A DNA stretch of 64,000 nucleotides, taken from Metridium senile. Taxonomy: Eukaryota; Cnidaria; Anthozoa; Actiniaria; Metridiidae. Positions 23,633 to 35,630 of the stretch are shown piece after piece (position 1 is the first letter of the stretch; the number at the start of each line of letters is the position of its first letter). The notes beneath the pieces were generated by a model. It was not told the DNA's origin, searched no databases, and worked only from the letters and a program-made list of their open reading frames with translations. Made by a program: the position numbers and the translations under genes. The stretch covers positions 5,129,306 to 5,193,305 of the forward strand of contig OX459104.1 of assembly GCA_949775045.1 (NCBI GenBank). The letters run 5' to 3'.

Positions 23633-25426
23633 TTTTAAGCTGGTGAACGTTGGGATTGGGAAGAAGCATATTTTAGTGAGCATATTTTCAAACCTTTGCG
23701 TTTGCAAAATATGGCGGGTTGTTGGCAAGATTGAAACACGAGGCACATGTTTGGAAATACAATGCTTTAGACAGTAGTATTTAAGATTAAAATCTTCTAG
23801 ATGCATTGTTGTTTCGAAAAGTTGGGCTTAGGAAGTGTTTAAGTGCATATTTCTAATGTTTTGGGTGAGTAAAGTGTGTTCGCTTTTGGTACGAAACACG
23901 TGGCTGACACGAATGAGGTTCGAACGCCATTACATGCTCTTCAATCGATTTCCATTTGACAAGGAACGGGTAAGATCTACAGGCTTAGGCAGTGTAAAAG
24001 TTTAGGTATTATTGAAGTCTTTTTGTCGGGGAATAATATACTTGAACAATTTTACTTGGTAATGAAATGGGTTTGGTTTGAGAATATTAAGCTTCAAGAA
24101 CTTCGTGCAAACGTCGAAAGTTTGCACCTCGTCACAGGATCGCCCTGTTCTTTGCCTTCTGTTTTGATCCATCTTTAGAGAGCTTTAATGCTTCTAATGG
24201 CGGATCAAAATATAAATCATTGAACATTGAACTGGAATCAAGACGATGTACTGTCATTGTGTTCTTATATAGCGCATTGCAAGGAGTTGTAATTGAATTG
24301 CGGGCACAGCAACATTTAAAAAGAAAACGTTTCATCACCCTTATTGATTTTACTTGAACCAAGCTTTCGGGCTACTCGCCTATCATCAATGTATAAATAT
24401 TTCTTTGATAGTGAGTGCCGGGTAATATTTGCAGACTTTGTTTAAGTTTTAGATGTATGAGATATTCTTTAAGTACCATACATTTTCATCCAAACGGGGC
24501 GTAAACTTTTAGCCGATATAAGGCGATCTAAGGAAATTTTAAACGATCTTTGGCAAAAGGAAGCATTATTCTTGAACCAGGAGGAGAGCTCAGAACATCT
24601 GGGTTGATATTAATTAGTTTATTTCCAGCCTCTAGAGGTATCAATCTGGATCTATAATATCTAATTTATCACACGCAGGGGCGGCTGTAATTAAGAGTTG
24701 GGCGGAGTTTTTACCCGCTTCCACTGTCACCTTATGCATGGCCAGCTAGCCGAGTGCCACGTGGACTTGAGCTGGACTTGCACCTACACGAGGTTGTCAT
24801 TTACGATACGCCTGGCTGGGTTAATTAAGGTACGTGTCGGTCGATGAAAAATCAACTCGATGGGTTACCATTTTTTCTTAAGTATGGTGCTCCGCTTGCG
24901 CGGGCCTTCAGATTATGTATGACTGTGCAAAGTTCATCGCTGTGCACGTGTCTTACCATGTGACCGTTATGTTTCTGGAATATTCTGACGTTCCTTGCCG
25001 TGCTGTGATCCCGTTCTTGCCATGATCAGGAATAAACAACACGTTAAAATACACAAAATTTAAATATTCTTTAATTTCGTTTCAAAGTAAAATAAAACAT
25101 CTGACTTAATGATAACAAATACCATATTAATTTATTATGTATATATAGCCGAGCTCAAGAAGATTAAATGTTTTTAAATATACTTCTATACTTCTTTAAG
25201 TGTTTCCAGGGAATTTTAAAAAGACACGATTATAAGCCGAAGTATATGTACATGCTTTAAAAACACCACCAACCTTCACGAGATAATATATGTTCTTATT
25301 TTTCATTATCATAATAATATGATATATTGATTTATGTAGCGGTATATACAAAGTTTTATATTGCTTTACAAAGCGGGATAAAAATAATTTCTAAATGAAT
25401 TACACTAGTGAAAATTAGAGTATATG

Positions 25427-25430
<4 letters not shown>

Positions 25431-25459
<29 letters not shown>

Positions 25460-25460
25460 G
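25431..25460. repeat. (TA)n microsatellite
   Basis: About 14 TA repeats. The matching site in unit 3 (about 34968) has only a short TAGCTATATAGG, so the array expanded after duplication. Confidence 0.9.
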
Positions 25461-25821
25461 AAAAAAATAAAATGAAAAATCAGTTATATACAGTTCTAAA
25501 AAGGTATAGGTTTTTATACGTGATTTGAAAAACTTCCCTGCATTCAAAATTTTCTTTGTTTCTGAATTGGTCTAAATCAAATGACGTCACAGCCTCCCGA
25601 GTATTTAGCGGCCGTTGCGGTTCAGTAAACTGGCAGTGTTGAAAACAAAAATAACGATTGAGTAAAGTCCTTTTTTGACATATTTTTCTTCATCTATAAA
25701 TTCTGGAAATAGTTTGATTAAATTAAAGCATAAGTAATTAATTCATCTCGGTGTGTGTTATCCTACATTACCTTAAATATTAGAAATTGTAAAAAATACA
25801 GAGTTTTTACAATCCGGTAAT

Positions 25822-25837
25822 TTCCCCTATCCCGTCA
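25822..25837 (-). promoter_or_regulatory. Recurrent motif, reverse orientation, upstream of MASKGK copy 1
   Basis: The exact 16-mer on the minus strand. TATATATAGAGGAATCACGTGA follows about 20 bp downstream on the plus strand, then an exon ending ACAAG/GTGG, a 100-bp intron and the peptide exon at 26052. Confidence 0.65.
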
Positions 25838-26051
25838 TACTTTGCAAAAGTCCTATCTATATATAGAGGAATCACGTGATCAGTGAGCTGTTTTCAAATT
25901 TTTGCCGCACACCTAACAAGGTGGTCTACATGTGGTTTTGCTTCTTCCTTGCTTTTTAATTTAATACAGAAATGTTTGTCAGTTATAAATTTTACTTTGT
26001 TTTCTTTTCAGAGAGTTTCCTGATCAATTTTTAAAGAAAACCAGTGTGAGA

Positions 26052-26090
26052 ATGGCTAGCAAAGGAAAGACAGAAAGCTCGTGTCTTTGA
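26052..26090 (+). pseudogene. MASKGK peptide exon, nonsense copy
   Basis: It starts ATGGCTAGCAAAGGAAAG after the acceptor TTTTCTTTTCAG. The frame reads MASKGKTESSCL and stops at TGA, where the copy at 35631 has TGC (cysteine). A 6-bp deletion lies just before it. Past the stop the frame continues CIGCSHILKAIFRKLR to the donor, so the break is recent. A good acceptor (CCTTCTGCAG, about 26198) and a short second exon ending soon after in a stop are preserved here. Confidence 0.55.
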
Positions 26091-26440
26091 TGTATTGGGT
26101 GCAGCCATATATTGAAGGCAATCTTCCGAAAATTACGGTAAGAACACAACCAATTCAACTAACAACACAACTAACTTGATTTGTTTTGCCTTCTGCAGGC
26201 TTTAAGGGAGAAAATATAGCGAAATTGTAAGAAACTTAGGTTCCACGTTCAATCAACACACGTTCCCCTAAACGAAAAGAAGACACAGAACGTACTAAAA
26301 AACCGTCTAAATCTTCGTCAAACTTCAACATTATTAAACATTGAGTGTAATAAGAACTTCAAAATAAAAATATAAAGCGTTGGATTGTTAAAAACGTCAC
26401 ATCTTTTCTGAATTAAAGTATATACCACGCTAGCAATGCC

Positions 26441-26456
26441 TGACGGGATATGGGAA
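26441..26456 (+). promoter_or_regulatory. Recurrent motif (TGACGGGATATGGGAA)
   Basis: One mismatch. It is followed by AGTACCTATA. The broken exon at 26838 lies about 380 bp downstream. Confidence 0.55.
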
Positions 26457-26837
26457 AGTACCTATAACTTGCGACGAAAAAGTTACTTCGGTTTTCACGA
26501 AAAAAACGTTCTAAATCTTTGTCAAGTTGAATGTTTTAACATGCATACTGAGTGTTAAAGAAATAACAAATTCCAGTGTTGAATTGATAACAATGTCCTG
26601 TTAACTCCGTTAAAGAAAGAGGGAACCAAAATCTTCAAACAGGTTTGACACACCATTCAAAGTTTGTTCATGTTCTATTGTTTAACCGCTACTTTTCTCC
26701 ACTTTTACTAAAAATAAATGCCTGGTACATTTCCTTTAAAAACATTGGGTTTGTATTCCCTTTTACTACAGAAATGGAAATTATGAGTTACAGATTTCAA
26801 TTTGTTAATTTCCCTTTCAGAGAGCAGGGTTAGAAAG

Positions 26838-26928
26838 GCTACCAAGAAGACAGAAGTACCTTCGTGCACATGTGGTGGTTGTTCTGCATGCTGTCGTTTG
26901 ATAAAGAAAATCATATAGGAAAAATACG
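26838..26928 (+). pseudogene. Cysteine-rich peptide exon, start lost and frame broken (copy 2)
   Basis: It reads ATKKTEVPSCTCGGCSACCR then LIKKII and stops. The start codon site is AAG instead of ATG, and a 2-bp insertion near the end (CATATAGG against CATAGG at 18.43 kb) creates the stop. The donor GGTAAGA is preserved. The cysteine count is higher than in the copy at 18357. Confidence 0.5.
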
Positions 26929-27207
26929 GTAAGAACATTAAATAAAACAAGGTTAACCCTTGGTAATATCTAAAGTTTAATTAATTTTGATAAAACAAGC
27001 CAATCGTACGTAATGAAGTCTGTTTTGGTTCATAACGTTCCATGGCGTTGGCGTTTCTTCCTGCATGCTGGAAAAGTTCTAAGATATACTTAGCCTGTCT
27101 CAGCAAAAAACCTTTACTAACAGTCAAACTTGAATTTGCTTTTGAAATCTAGCTAGATGTTACGAATGCGTCATTATGTAGTCCAACGTCCACCTATAGC
27201 TGAAGCA

Positions 27208-27223
27208 TGACGGGATACGGGAA
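27208..27223 (+). promoter_or_regulatory. Recurrent motif (TGACGGGATACGGGAA)
   Basis: It runs into GGGAAAACCCC, a kB-like site. Counterpart of 18772. Confidence 0.55.
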
Positions 27224-27600
27224 AACCCCTTCTGCGCAATTGAAAAATCCTTTGGCGTATCCACAAAAACGTCTTCATCACTTTTCAAAGTTTTTACATA
27301 CTGAGGGAAAAAAACCTTAAAGTTTAATCGTTGTATTGATAGCAGTACCATATCAACTCCGTGGAAAAGAAAGAAATACCGAAATCTTCAGTAATAACAG
27401 GTTTGATTGACATGCACTGAATTATTTGTTCGTTGTTATTCTAAATGCTTGTTTCCTCTGATTTTAATAAATATAATTGCTCCATTTCAGCAGCTATGTC
27501 TGTTAACACTATGAACATTGTAAATTTGTCGAAATTGAGTTATTTTTTTCAGTGTTTTCGAAGGATTTTTGCTTAGCTAGATTCTGTGCAAGAAAGAAAA

Positions 27601-27639
27601 ATGGCGGGGAAGACATATTTGTGTTGCATGATTTTCTGA
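27601..27639 (+). CDS. Mini-ORF of 12 residues (MAGKTYLCCMIF)
   Basis: Counterpart of 19171 with one residue changed. It is followed by AAATAAATAAAGG. Same caveats: very short, coding status unproven. Confidence 0.3.
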   Translation: MAGKTYLCCMIF

Positions 27640-28306
27640 ACAAATTACGACTCTTCTAACACTTTAAAATAAATAAAGGTTTTACCAACAAAACGTATTT
27701 TGTTTTAGCTTTTTGTAGTTTTGCAGAAAAATTGATTTTCCCCAGTATTTCAAGGTCCTATTTAGCTGTCTTCGAAGAAGAAAATTGCTATTGTTCGTGT
27801 TGCCGCATCTTCTCTTTGTCTTTGCTCCGTATAAGTTTACTAGCCAAATAAAATATATGAAAAATATGTTCCTTTACCAATAAAGCTAAAATATTTTTTC
27901 CCAATACAAGACGATAATTTCCCAGCATTTCAAGCTTTTTGTAGCTCCAAGGACTGAAGAAGGGTGTTGTTTTTGTAAACATCTTCCCTTTCAATTTCTG
28001 CGAGTTTACGCATAGAAAGCCATCCTTTTGGCAACTAAACTAATTGTTCTTTAGCTATTTGTTTGTTGTTATTCATTTTATAGAAAAATTTCCTTTTTAT
28101 TTGGTTTTTAAACTTTGAACAAGGTTTTCAAAATGGCCACTGCGCTTTGAATCTCAGTTTCTTTCAAAAACTGAAAAACCCTCAATAATAAGTGGAGAAC
28201 AAAAAAATACTTCCTTAATTGTAATTACTTTGTTAAAAGTTTGTGCTGAATAACCAAGAGAATTCAGTAAAACATATATATTATTTCTCTTCTTATATAT
28301 ATTTAA

Positions 28307-28379
28307 GTTGAAAACTGGTTGCGACGAGAAGATGATGCCGTTGTTTTGCTTCGGCTTCACGGATGCAAACGTTTGGAAG
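28307..28379 (+). pseudogene. LKTGCDEKM exon-like segment, copy 2
   Basis: The frame reads LKTGCDEKMMPLFCFGFTDA then NVWK and into VLSVESQFKLK. Relative to 50163 it lacks part of the middle (KQNGRC). The downstream MKVRCISPLWHRH string (28505) is shared with 19901 and 50348. Confidence 0.4.
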
Positions 28380-31046
28380 GTTTTGTCCGTTGAAAGTCAG
28401 TTCAAATTAAAAATTCATAAAACCTTAACTTTCCTTACTATATCTAAGCTAGTTTATATAAATAAATATTTGAAAATAAAGATTATTTTTCGTTTTATGC
28501 TAATGAAAGTGAGGTGCATATCACCGTTGTGGCATCGCCATCTTAATTGCTAGATGGGTTGTTGTCTTTTCCTTGTTTGTAAGCCACTATATTGTCTTTC
28601 GCTTTCAATCTTCTTATTTGCCTGAAAAAAAGCAAAGCAAAATTAGATATTATTATATACAAAGATTATATAAATTTTCTTTGAACGGAGAACAGTAAAT
28701 CAAGACAAGAACCGACTAAAGGAAGGCACCATAAAAGAGCGAAGGTAACTAGAGTTTTCCTTGTAAGGAGTGAAAGAAGAATTACTTTATCTTATATTTA
28801 AATACTAACCAAAAGTAGCGAAGAATAAAAAAGCAAAGGCAAACTGAATTAAGATTGAGGTTAGTAATAAAGTAAGGAAGAAAGGAAGTTTTCTAGCAAA
28901 GTATAAACAGAGGAAAAGAACAAAACTGTACAACAAAAATAAATAGCATACGACTTCAATTCCTAAAACGAAGGAAGGAAGAAAGGAAGGACCGAAGCAA
29001 CGAAACAACGAAACAAGAACTCAGGAAAGAGCAAATGTGGAGTTATTTATGAGAGGAAAAGATGACCTACCAAGCGAAGGAGAGAATGCCTAAAAAATAG
29101 AAGGAGGAAGCGAAGTAAAATATGTAGCAAACATAGATCAAAAGGGTTTACTTTGAAAGAAGCAACGAACAATCTCTAGACCTGAAGTAAATTGAAAAAG
29201 TCATAGTAAGCTAGTAACGAAACAACAACGAAGGACAAGCGACGATAGAGCGAAGATGCAACAAATTCAGTCAAGAGTCAGAAGAAGGCGACTGAATCAG
29301 TTGGTAAGTACAAGTACCACTGAAAAGTTGCACTTGAGAGATTTCGAAAGAATCAAGTCAATGATAAAGAAAAGCAAACCAGAGAAAGAACAATTAAACG
29401 AAGAAATTGAATCACAAGTAAAATATTAAAATTAAAGCAAACGACGCCGACACAGCTACTGAAGCAAGAAGCAACAATCACTGGAATATGAAAGTATTAA
29501 GTAAGAAACAACACAGTAACATTCATAAAATTAAATAAGATCCTGATAAAAGTTATTTTACATTTAAAAATGCATATAATTTTCTATTTTCTTGCTTAAA
29601 GTTTTAAGTAAATATCGAAAAAAAGCGAAATGAAAGAGCAATTTTGCTGCTGTGATACATCATATCAATAAGCGAAGAATCAGACCAAATCAAAAAAACA
29701 AAATCATTCTACCAAAACATCTGCAAATGTCTCAGAACACTCTTCTCGGAACAAAACAAAATCACACAGCTAAAAAGCAATTCTATGAATAAGCTATTTT
29801 CGGAGTTAAGTTTTTGTAATAAACTATATATACCTTTCAGCGAGTTTGTCGAATCAATATTAGAAGTAGCCACAATACTTCTGTTCCAAATCATTTTAGA
29901 TAGCAACTGTACTTTATGGTACGTGTCGATGTTAAAAATTCCAGTGTAAATAACAATGTTTATTATATTGATTCTATGCAAAAAACAGCGAATCAAATCA
30001 AAGACAGTTGTACAATTTATGCATGTCTAGTTTTTACCATAATGGTTTTTAGACTAATAACAATCTGTGATAAGTCTAAGCATGAAAGAAAGTATAATAA
30101 CTGAGGTTACATTCATTTGGTTTGTTATAGAAAGTTTGTGAAAAACCGGTTTTTGAACATTACTGCAATGAAACATATTATAGTGCTAGCTATATAACAT
30201 ATTCTCTTGTTATGGAAATATTCAAACAATTAAAACTGAATATCCAATAATTAGTCTCCTAGAAACTTCTAGAAAGTAATTAACATCAAAAACGTTCATC
30301 TAAAACTTTGAAATAATATGTACTTTTGTGGTGAGTTTATGTGAAAATTAAGAAACTTACCAGAACTTGACGAAAACTTGATAAACTATAGCCAACCGTT
30401 ATTCCATCTGCGCAATTTTGAGCAAATGTTGTTATATTTTCCTCATTCCATACTGATGGCAATAAAAAAATATTGAATGTTTTTCTTCTTCTAAATTTTG
30501 AATCTCTTTCTAATTTGTTTGGAATTTCTCTTTGACTTTGAATTTCTTTTTGTCATGATGAAAAGTTGACGCAAATTTCAATTTTTCTCTTGCTAACCAG
30601 AAAACCAAAACTAGTCGGGATTCACAACACTTTGAATGGACTTTTACAATTAGACAGCTATACAAATGAACTATGATGTGATCGATGAAGCAAATGAAGT
30701 TCCATTCCATTACCGTACAAGGACGTGCGTCAATCAAGGTCATTCATTAAAACGATAAAAAAATCGAATTTGTTTTGCTTATCAGCTTTTTCATTATATG
30801 TGAACGAATCAAAATAGAGTAAGAAATATCTTAGCCTGTAATTAGAAATTGCCACATTTTATTTGACCTCAAAAAGATTTATTTGAAAATTTGTTTCATT
30901 GGTTGACTAGTCGGCTGTAATCGGATTGTAAAGAATGTAATATCAAATTTGTTTTGCAAAAATACCAGTATGGTGTCAAGGCTAGCATCACGATAGCATA
31001 GGTGATATATTATTGCTTTACAAAAATATGCAGATACAGCTATGTC

Positions 31047-31815
31047 AAAAAGGTTGAATACTGAATAGTGCATTCCAAGACCAAAGGGCATTGTGGGTCT
31101 CATAAATCACGAAAAACGTTGAATACTGAATAGTGCATTCCAAGACCAAAGGGCATTGTGGGTCTCATAAATCACAAAAAAACTGAGGTTGAATACTGAA
31201 TAGTGCATTCCAAGACCAAAGGGCATTGTGAGTCTCATAAATCACAAAATGGTTGAATACTGAATAGTGCATCCCAAGACCAAAGGGCATTGTGGGTCTC
31301 ATAAATCACAAAAAAGGTTCAATACTGAATAGTGCATTCCAAGACCAAAGGGCATTGTGGGTCTCATAAATCACAAAATGGTTGAATACTGAATAGTGCA
31401 TTCCAAGACCAAAGGGCATTGTGGGTCTCATAAATCACAAAAAAGGTTCAATACTGAATAGTGCATTCCAAGACCAAAGGGCATTGTGGGTCTCATAAAT
31501 CACAAAAAAGGTTCAATACTGAATAGTGCATTCCAAGACCAAAGGGCATTGTGGGTCTCATAAATCACAAAATGGTTGAATACTGAATAGTGCATTCCAA
31601 GACCAAAGGGCATTGTGGGTCTCATTTATTTGAAATAAAAAATTAATATATAGAGATATTTACTCCCCATAACTTACTTGTTTATTGTTTTGAATGGAAT
31701 GCACTAACAATAAAATAACTTTTATTAATTAGTTTACTTTAAACAATATAACATGACCCAAAATGCATTTCGGTCTTGTAATTCAGTATGCAGTATTCAG
31801 TATTCTACGTTTTTT
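31047..31815. repeat. Element whose left TIR is amplified about nine times
   Basis: From 31047 to 31625, units of 62-74 bp repeat GTTGAATACTGAATAGTGCA and CCAAGACCAAAGGGCATTGT, with GGGTCTCATAAATCACAAAA as spacer. At 31750-31812 the complement of the same unit occurs once (GCATTTCGGTCTTGTAATTC, AGTATTCAGTATTC). The array therefore represents the left end of an inverted-repeat element, multiplied in tandem, with the right end single. Confidence 0.85.
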
Positions 31816-32304
31816 GAAATAGCTATATAGATATACTTGTTATTAACGTTGTCTACGTAAAGTAGAGATCAACACCACAACAAGTGACAATTTTTTGTTT
31901 ATTTGTTTTCAGAAGTTTAAGTTTTTATTTTTATTAAATGTAAAATGAATAACAGTGAACATGGAATAAGAATTATAAAATCTATGTTCACAATTAATGC
32001 CAGTGTCGAGCATTAAGAGCGAACTTATGTGGCATCATTCGATATTTCTTTCCTTGTTAAGGTTATTCAACTTCGTCTTCAGGCTCTTCCTTCTCACATT
32101 TTTTCAAAATTGTTTAAAATATTGTTATTTTTTAGTTAAAATGAAACATTTTCTAAGAGAGGACTGGGGCGAGCTGCCAGATTATCACGATTATCTTGTT
32201 AGGAGAAATTACACATCATAAATAAAAGATGAACTCAAAACCTTTATTACTTAAAATGTATAAAGTTTTCAAAAAGATTTAGAGATATTGATATTCTAGT
32301 ATTA

Positions 32305-32501
32305 CAGCGCGACGCGCCTTACCGTTTCCATCAGACAAACATTTTTGACACTTTTTTGATTGAGAGGCAGAGTCATCACAAAGGTGCCGACACACCATTT
32401 GATAGCGTTTCAAACTCACTATCAAATGATGACTATGCCTCTCAATCAAAAAAGTGTCAAACATGTTTGTCATGGTGAAAACGGTAAGTTGCGTCGCGCT
32501 G
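32305..32501. mobile_element. MITE of 197 bp, TA target site, empty site in sister units
   Basis: It begins CAGCGCGACGCGCCTTACCG and ends CGTCGCGCTG. The arms run about 67 bp with ACAAACAT(G)TTTGACAC and TTTTTTGATTGAGAGGCA. TA flanks both sides. Units 1 and 2 read GT(A/C)TTAACGGTCGATC across the same point (16030 and 23254), so the insertion is specific to unit 3. Confidence 0.9.
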
Positions 32502-32692
32502 TAACGGTCGATCACACACCACAGGAATCCCACACAAATGCCTCTATTCAAACAGTGTATGTGGGTTAAAATCAGGTTTTGGGTGAGTTTGATTATATAA
32601 AATCAGTTTTTTTGTAAAGCGCGCGTTCAGTTGGTATGATGACTGAATATGAGTCACTTGATCAAATTGATGACAAAATGCATGGTGGGATA

Positions 32693-32708
32693 GGGGAATT
32701 TACCAAAG
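32693..32708 (+). promoter_or_regulatory. Recurrent motif (TGGTGGGATAGGGGAA) with TATA
   Basis: Two changes from the 16-mer. It is followed by TTTACCAAAGCACATAAATACTATTCAG, and the intact short ORF begins 27 bp after the TATA-like CATAAATA. Confidence 0.6.
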
Positions 32709-32735
32709 CACATAAATACTATTCAGTTTACAGAT

Positions 32736-32834
32736 ATGGCTCAGTTTGTGTCAGAGAGCGCACGGCACTCCCACGTTGTACATGTTTACGAATATCACTT
32801 CAATCAAAGATTCCTACTTACAAGAAACGAGTAA
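32736..32834 (+). CDS. Short ORF MAQFVSES...VYEYHF, the only copy with a start codon
   Basis: It reads MAQFVSESARHSHVVHVYEY, then HFNQRFLLTRNE, 32 residues, either stopping at TAA or splicing at the GA/GTAAG donor that overlaps the stop. Units 1 and 2 have the same segment without a start codon. An alternative frame (CVRERTALPRCTCLRISL) is also open but lacks a start. The frame chosen is the one in which the indels between copies are in multiples of three near the start. I do not recognise the family. It may be the 5' exon of a larger gene whose rest has decayed. Confidence 0.4.
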   Translation: MAQFVSESARHSHVVHVYEYHFNQRFLLTRNE

Positions 32835-34712
32835 GAAAATGCTTTTAAAGCTGGAGAAACGTTGGGCTTGGTAGGTAGCATATTTTAGACAGCATATTTT
32901 CAAACCTTTGCGTTGGTAATGTGCGTTCCAATGTTGGTATGATTGAAACACGAGGCACATGTTTGGGAATCCTATGGTTTAGACTCAGTATTTAAGGCTT
33001 TATTTCTCTTGATGCATTAATTGTTGTTTCGAAAAGTTTGGCTTGGTTAGTGTTTAAGTGCATATTTCTAAACTTTTGGGTGAGTAAAGTGTGTGCGCGC
33101 TTTTGGTACGAAACACGTGGCACACGAATGAGGTGTGAACGCCTTTACATGCTCTTCAATCGATATTTACAAGGAACGGGTTTAGGCAGTGGTATTATTG
33201 AAGTCTTTTTGGAGGGGAATAATAAACTTGAACAATTTTACTTGGTAATGAAATGGGTATGGTTTGAGAATATCAAGCTTCAAGAACGTCTTCCAAACGT
33301 CGAAAGCTTTCACTTTATCACAGGATCTCCCTGTTCTTTGCCTTCTGTTTTGATCCATCTTTAGAGAGCTTTAATGCTTCTAATGGCGGATCAAAATATA
33401 AGTCATTGAACATTAAACTGGAATCAAGACGATGTACTGTCATTGTGTTCTTATATAGCACATTGCAAGGAGTTGTAATTGAATTGCGGGTACAGCAACA
33501 TTTAAAAAGGAAACGTTTCATCTCCCTTATTGATTTTACTTGAACCAAGCTTTCGGGCTACTCGCCTATCATCAATGTATAAATATTTCTTTGATAGTGA
33601 GTGCCGGGTAATATTTGCAGGCTTTGTTTAAGTTTTAGATGTATGAGATATTCTTTAAGTACTATACATTTTCATCCAAACGGGGCGTAAACATTTAGCC
33701 GATATAAGGCGATCTAAGGAAATTTTAAACGATCTTAGGCAGGCAAAAGGAAGCATTATTCTTGAACCAGGAGGAGAGCCCAGAACATCTGGGTTGATAT
33801 TAATTAGTATATTTCCAGCCTCTAGAGGTATCAATCTGGAACTATGATATCTTATTTATCAAACGCAGGGGCGGCTGTAATTAAGAGTTGGGCGGAGTTT
33901 TTACCCGCTTCCACTGTCACCTTATGCATGGCCAGCTAGCCGAGTGCAACGCGGACTTGCGCTGGACTTGTCAATCACCTACACGAGGTTGTCATTTACG
34001 ATACGCCTGGCTGGGTTAAAGTGCGGCGAATTCTGGATGGAAAAATAGCAGATTTCGTATGACTGAGAAAAGTTCAGCGCTGTGTGCTTGTCTTGCTGTG
34101 ACCGTGATGTTTCTAGAATATTCTGACGTTCCTTGCCGTGCTGTGACCACGTTCTTGCCGTGATCTTTTCATAGTCATACGAAATCTTTTCTATAATACA
34201 CCACTTCACCTTCGTATGTAAACATTTCAGACCACGTGACTTTCCCTTTCAAAATGTTTTGACTTTAACATGTGAAAGAATCAGCTCCCAATGGTTGCAT
34301 CACGTGGTCTGAAATTGGTAAACAAACAAGGAAGGAAAAGAGGTCTACTTTGGCTAAAAAATTTGGAACTGGCTGGCTGCAATCAGGAACAAACAACACG
34401 TTGAAATACACAAAATTCAATTATTCTTTAATTTCTTTTCAAAATAAAATAAAACATCTGACTTAATGACAACAAATAAAATATTAATTTATTATGTATA
34501 TATAGCCGAGCTCAAGAAGATTAAATGTTTTTAAATATACTTCTATACTTCTTTAAGTGTTTCCAGGGAATTTTAAAAAGACACGAAGTATATGTACATA
34601 CTTTAAAAACACCACCAACCTTCACGAGATAATATATGTTCTTATTTTTCATTATCATAATAATAATATATTGATTTATGTAGCGGTAACATATACAAAG
34701 TTTTATGTATAG

Positions 34713-34811
34713 TTTAATAAACGAGCAGGAGTGTTTTATCAGGTTTAAAATCCCGAGGGCGAAGCCCAAGGGATTTTAAACCTGATAAAACACGTTCTGC
34801 GAGTTTATTGA
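34713..34811. repeat. Perfect-looking hairpin with GGGCGAAGCCC loop
   Basis: AATAAAC..GCAG..GTGTTTTATCAGG with TTTAAAATCCC is mirrored on the other side of GAGGGCGAAGCCCAAGGG. Unit 2 lacks it (about 25350). An 80-bp direct duplication of the flanking TTGATTTATGTAGCGGTAA segment lies on both sides. Confidence 0.8.
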
Positions 34812-35338
34812 ACGGCTTAAAAAACTCATTAGTAATTATTTTTCAATATCATAAGAATAATATATTGATTTATGTAGCGGTAATATATACAAAGTTTTAT
34901 ATCGCTTTACAAAGGATAGAAATAATTTCTAAATGAATAACACTAATGAAAATAAGAGTATATGAATGTATAGCTATATAGGAAAAAAATAAAACGAAAA
35001 ATCAGTTATATACAGTTCTAAAAAGGTATAGGTTTTTATACGTGATTTGAAAAACTTTCCTGCATTCAAAATTTTATTTGTTTCTGAATTGGTCTAAATC
35101 AAATGACGTCACAGCGTCCCGAGTATTTAGCGGCCGTTGCGGTTCAGTAAACTGGCAGTGTTGAAAACAAAAATAACGATGGAGTAAAGTCATTTTTTGA
35201 CATATTTTTCTTCATCTATAAATTCTGGAAATAGTTTGATTAAATTAAAGCATACTGAAGTAATTAATTCATCTCCGTACGTGTTATCCTACTGGCTTTG
35301 GCTTACATTACCTGAAATTTTAGAAATTGTGCAAAGTA

Positions 35339-35407
35339 TGACGGGATAGGGGAAATTCCCGCATTAAAAAATACAGTTTTGACAAGGTAATTTCCCCTAT
35401 CCCGTCA
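35339..35407. promoter_or_regulatory. Pair of recurrent motifs facing each other
   Basis: Plus copy 35339-35354, running into GGGGAAATTCCC, a full kB-like site. Minus copy 35392-35407. The palindrome extends outward to TTGTGCAAAGTA and TACTTTGCAGAA. CTATATATAGAGG and AATCACGTGAAC follow at about 35429, then a short first exon with a donor at about 35495 and an intron ending TTTTCTTTTCAG at 35590. The orientation-independent use of the motif argues for a protein-binding site and against a transcript feature. Confidence 0.65.
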
Positions 35408-35630
35408 TACTTTGCAGAAGTTCTTCCTATATATAGAGGAATCACGTGAACACTGCGTGGGGGCTGTCTTCAAATTTTTGCGGCGTACAAACAAGGTACA
35501 CGTGGTTTTGCTTTTTCCTTGCTTGTTATAATGTAAAACAGAAATGAATTAAGTTTTTCAGTTATATATTTTACTTTGTTTTCTTTTCAGAGAGTTTCCT
35601 GATCAATTTTTAAAGAAAACCAGTGTGAGA

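Larger units (their letters stand above)
22890..30100 (+). repeat. Tandem unit 2 of the peptide-exon array
   Basis: Same order as unit 1, plus a block absent from unit 1 (25.13-26.45 kb) with the MASKGK exon. The best preserved pairs with unit 3 are 24.13-25.11 kb against 33.33-34.46 kb and 25.13-26.25 kb against 34.48-35.85 kb. The tail at 28.6-30.0 kb matches 50.46-51.08 kb. No other gene is seen from 29.0 to 31.0 kb. Confidence 0.8.

Noticed and set aside
25822..25837. The recurrent 16-mer as a splice leader or small RNA gene
   Set aside because: It occurs in both orientations relative to the TATA box and has no donor site, which suits a binding site better than a transcript.
31047..31625. 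Possible CRISPR-like array (regular repeats)
   Set aside because: The spacers are themselves near-identical AT-rich strings, the host is a eukaryote, and the unit is a transposon end.
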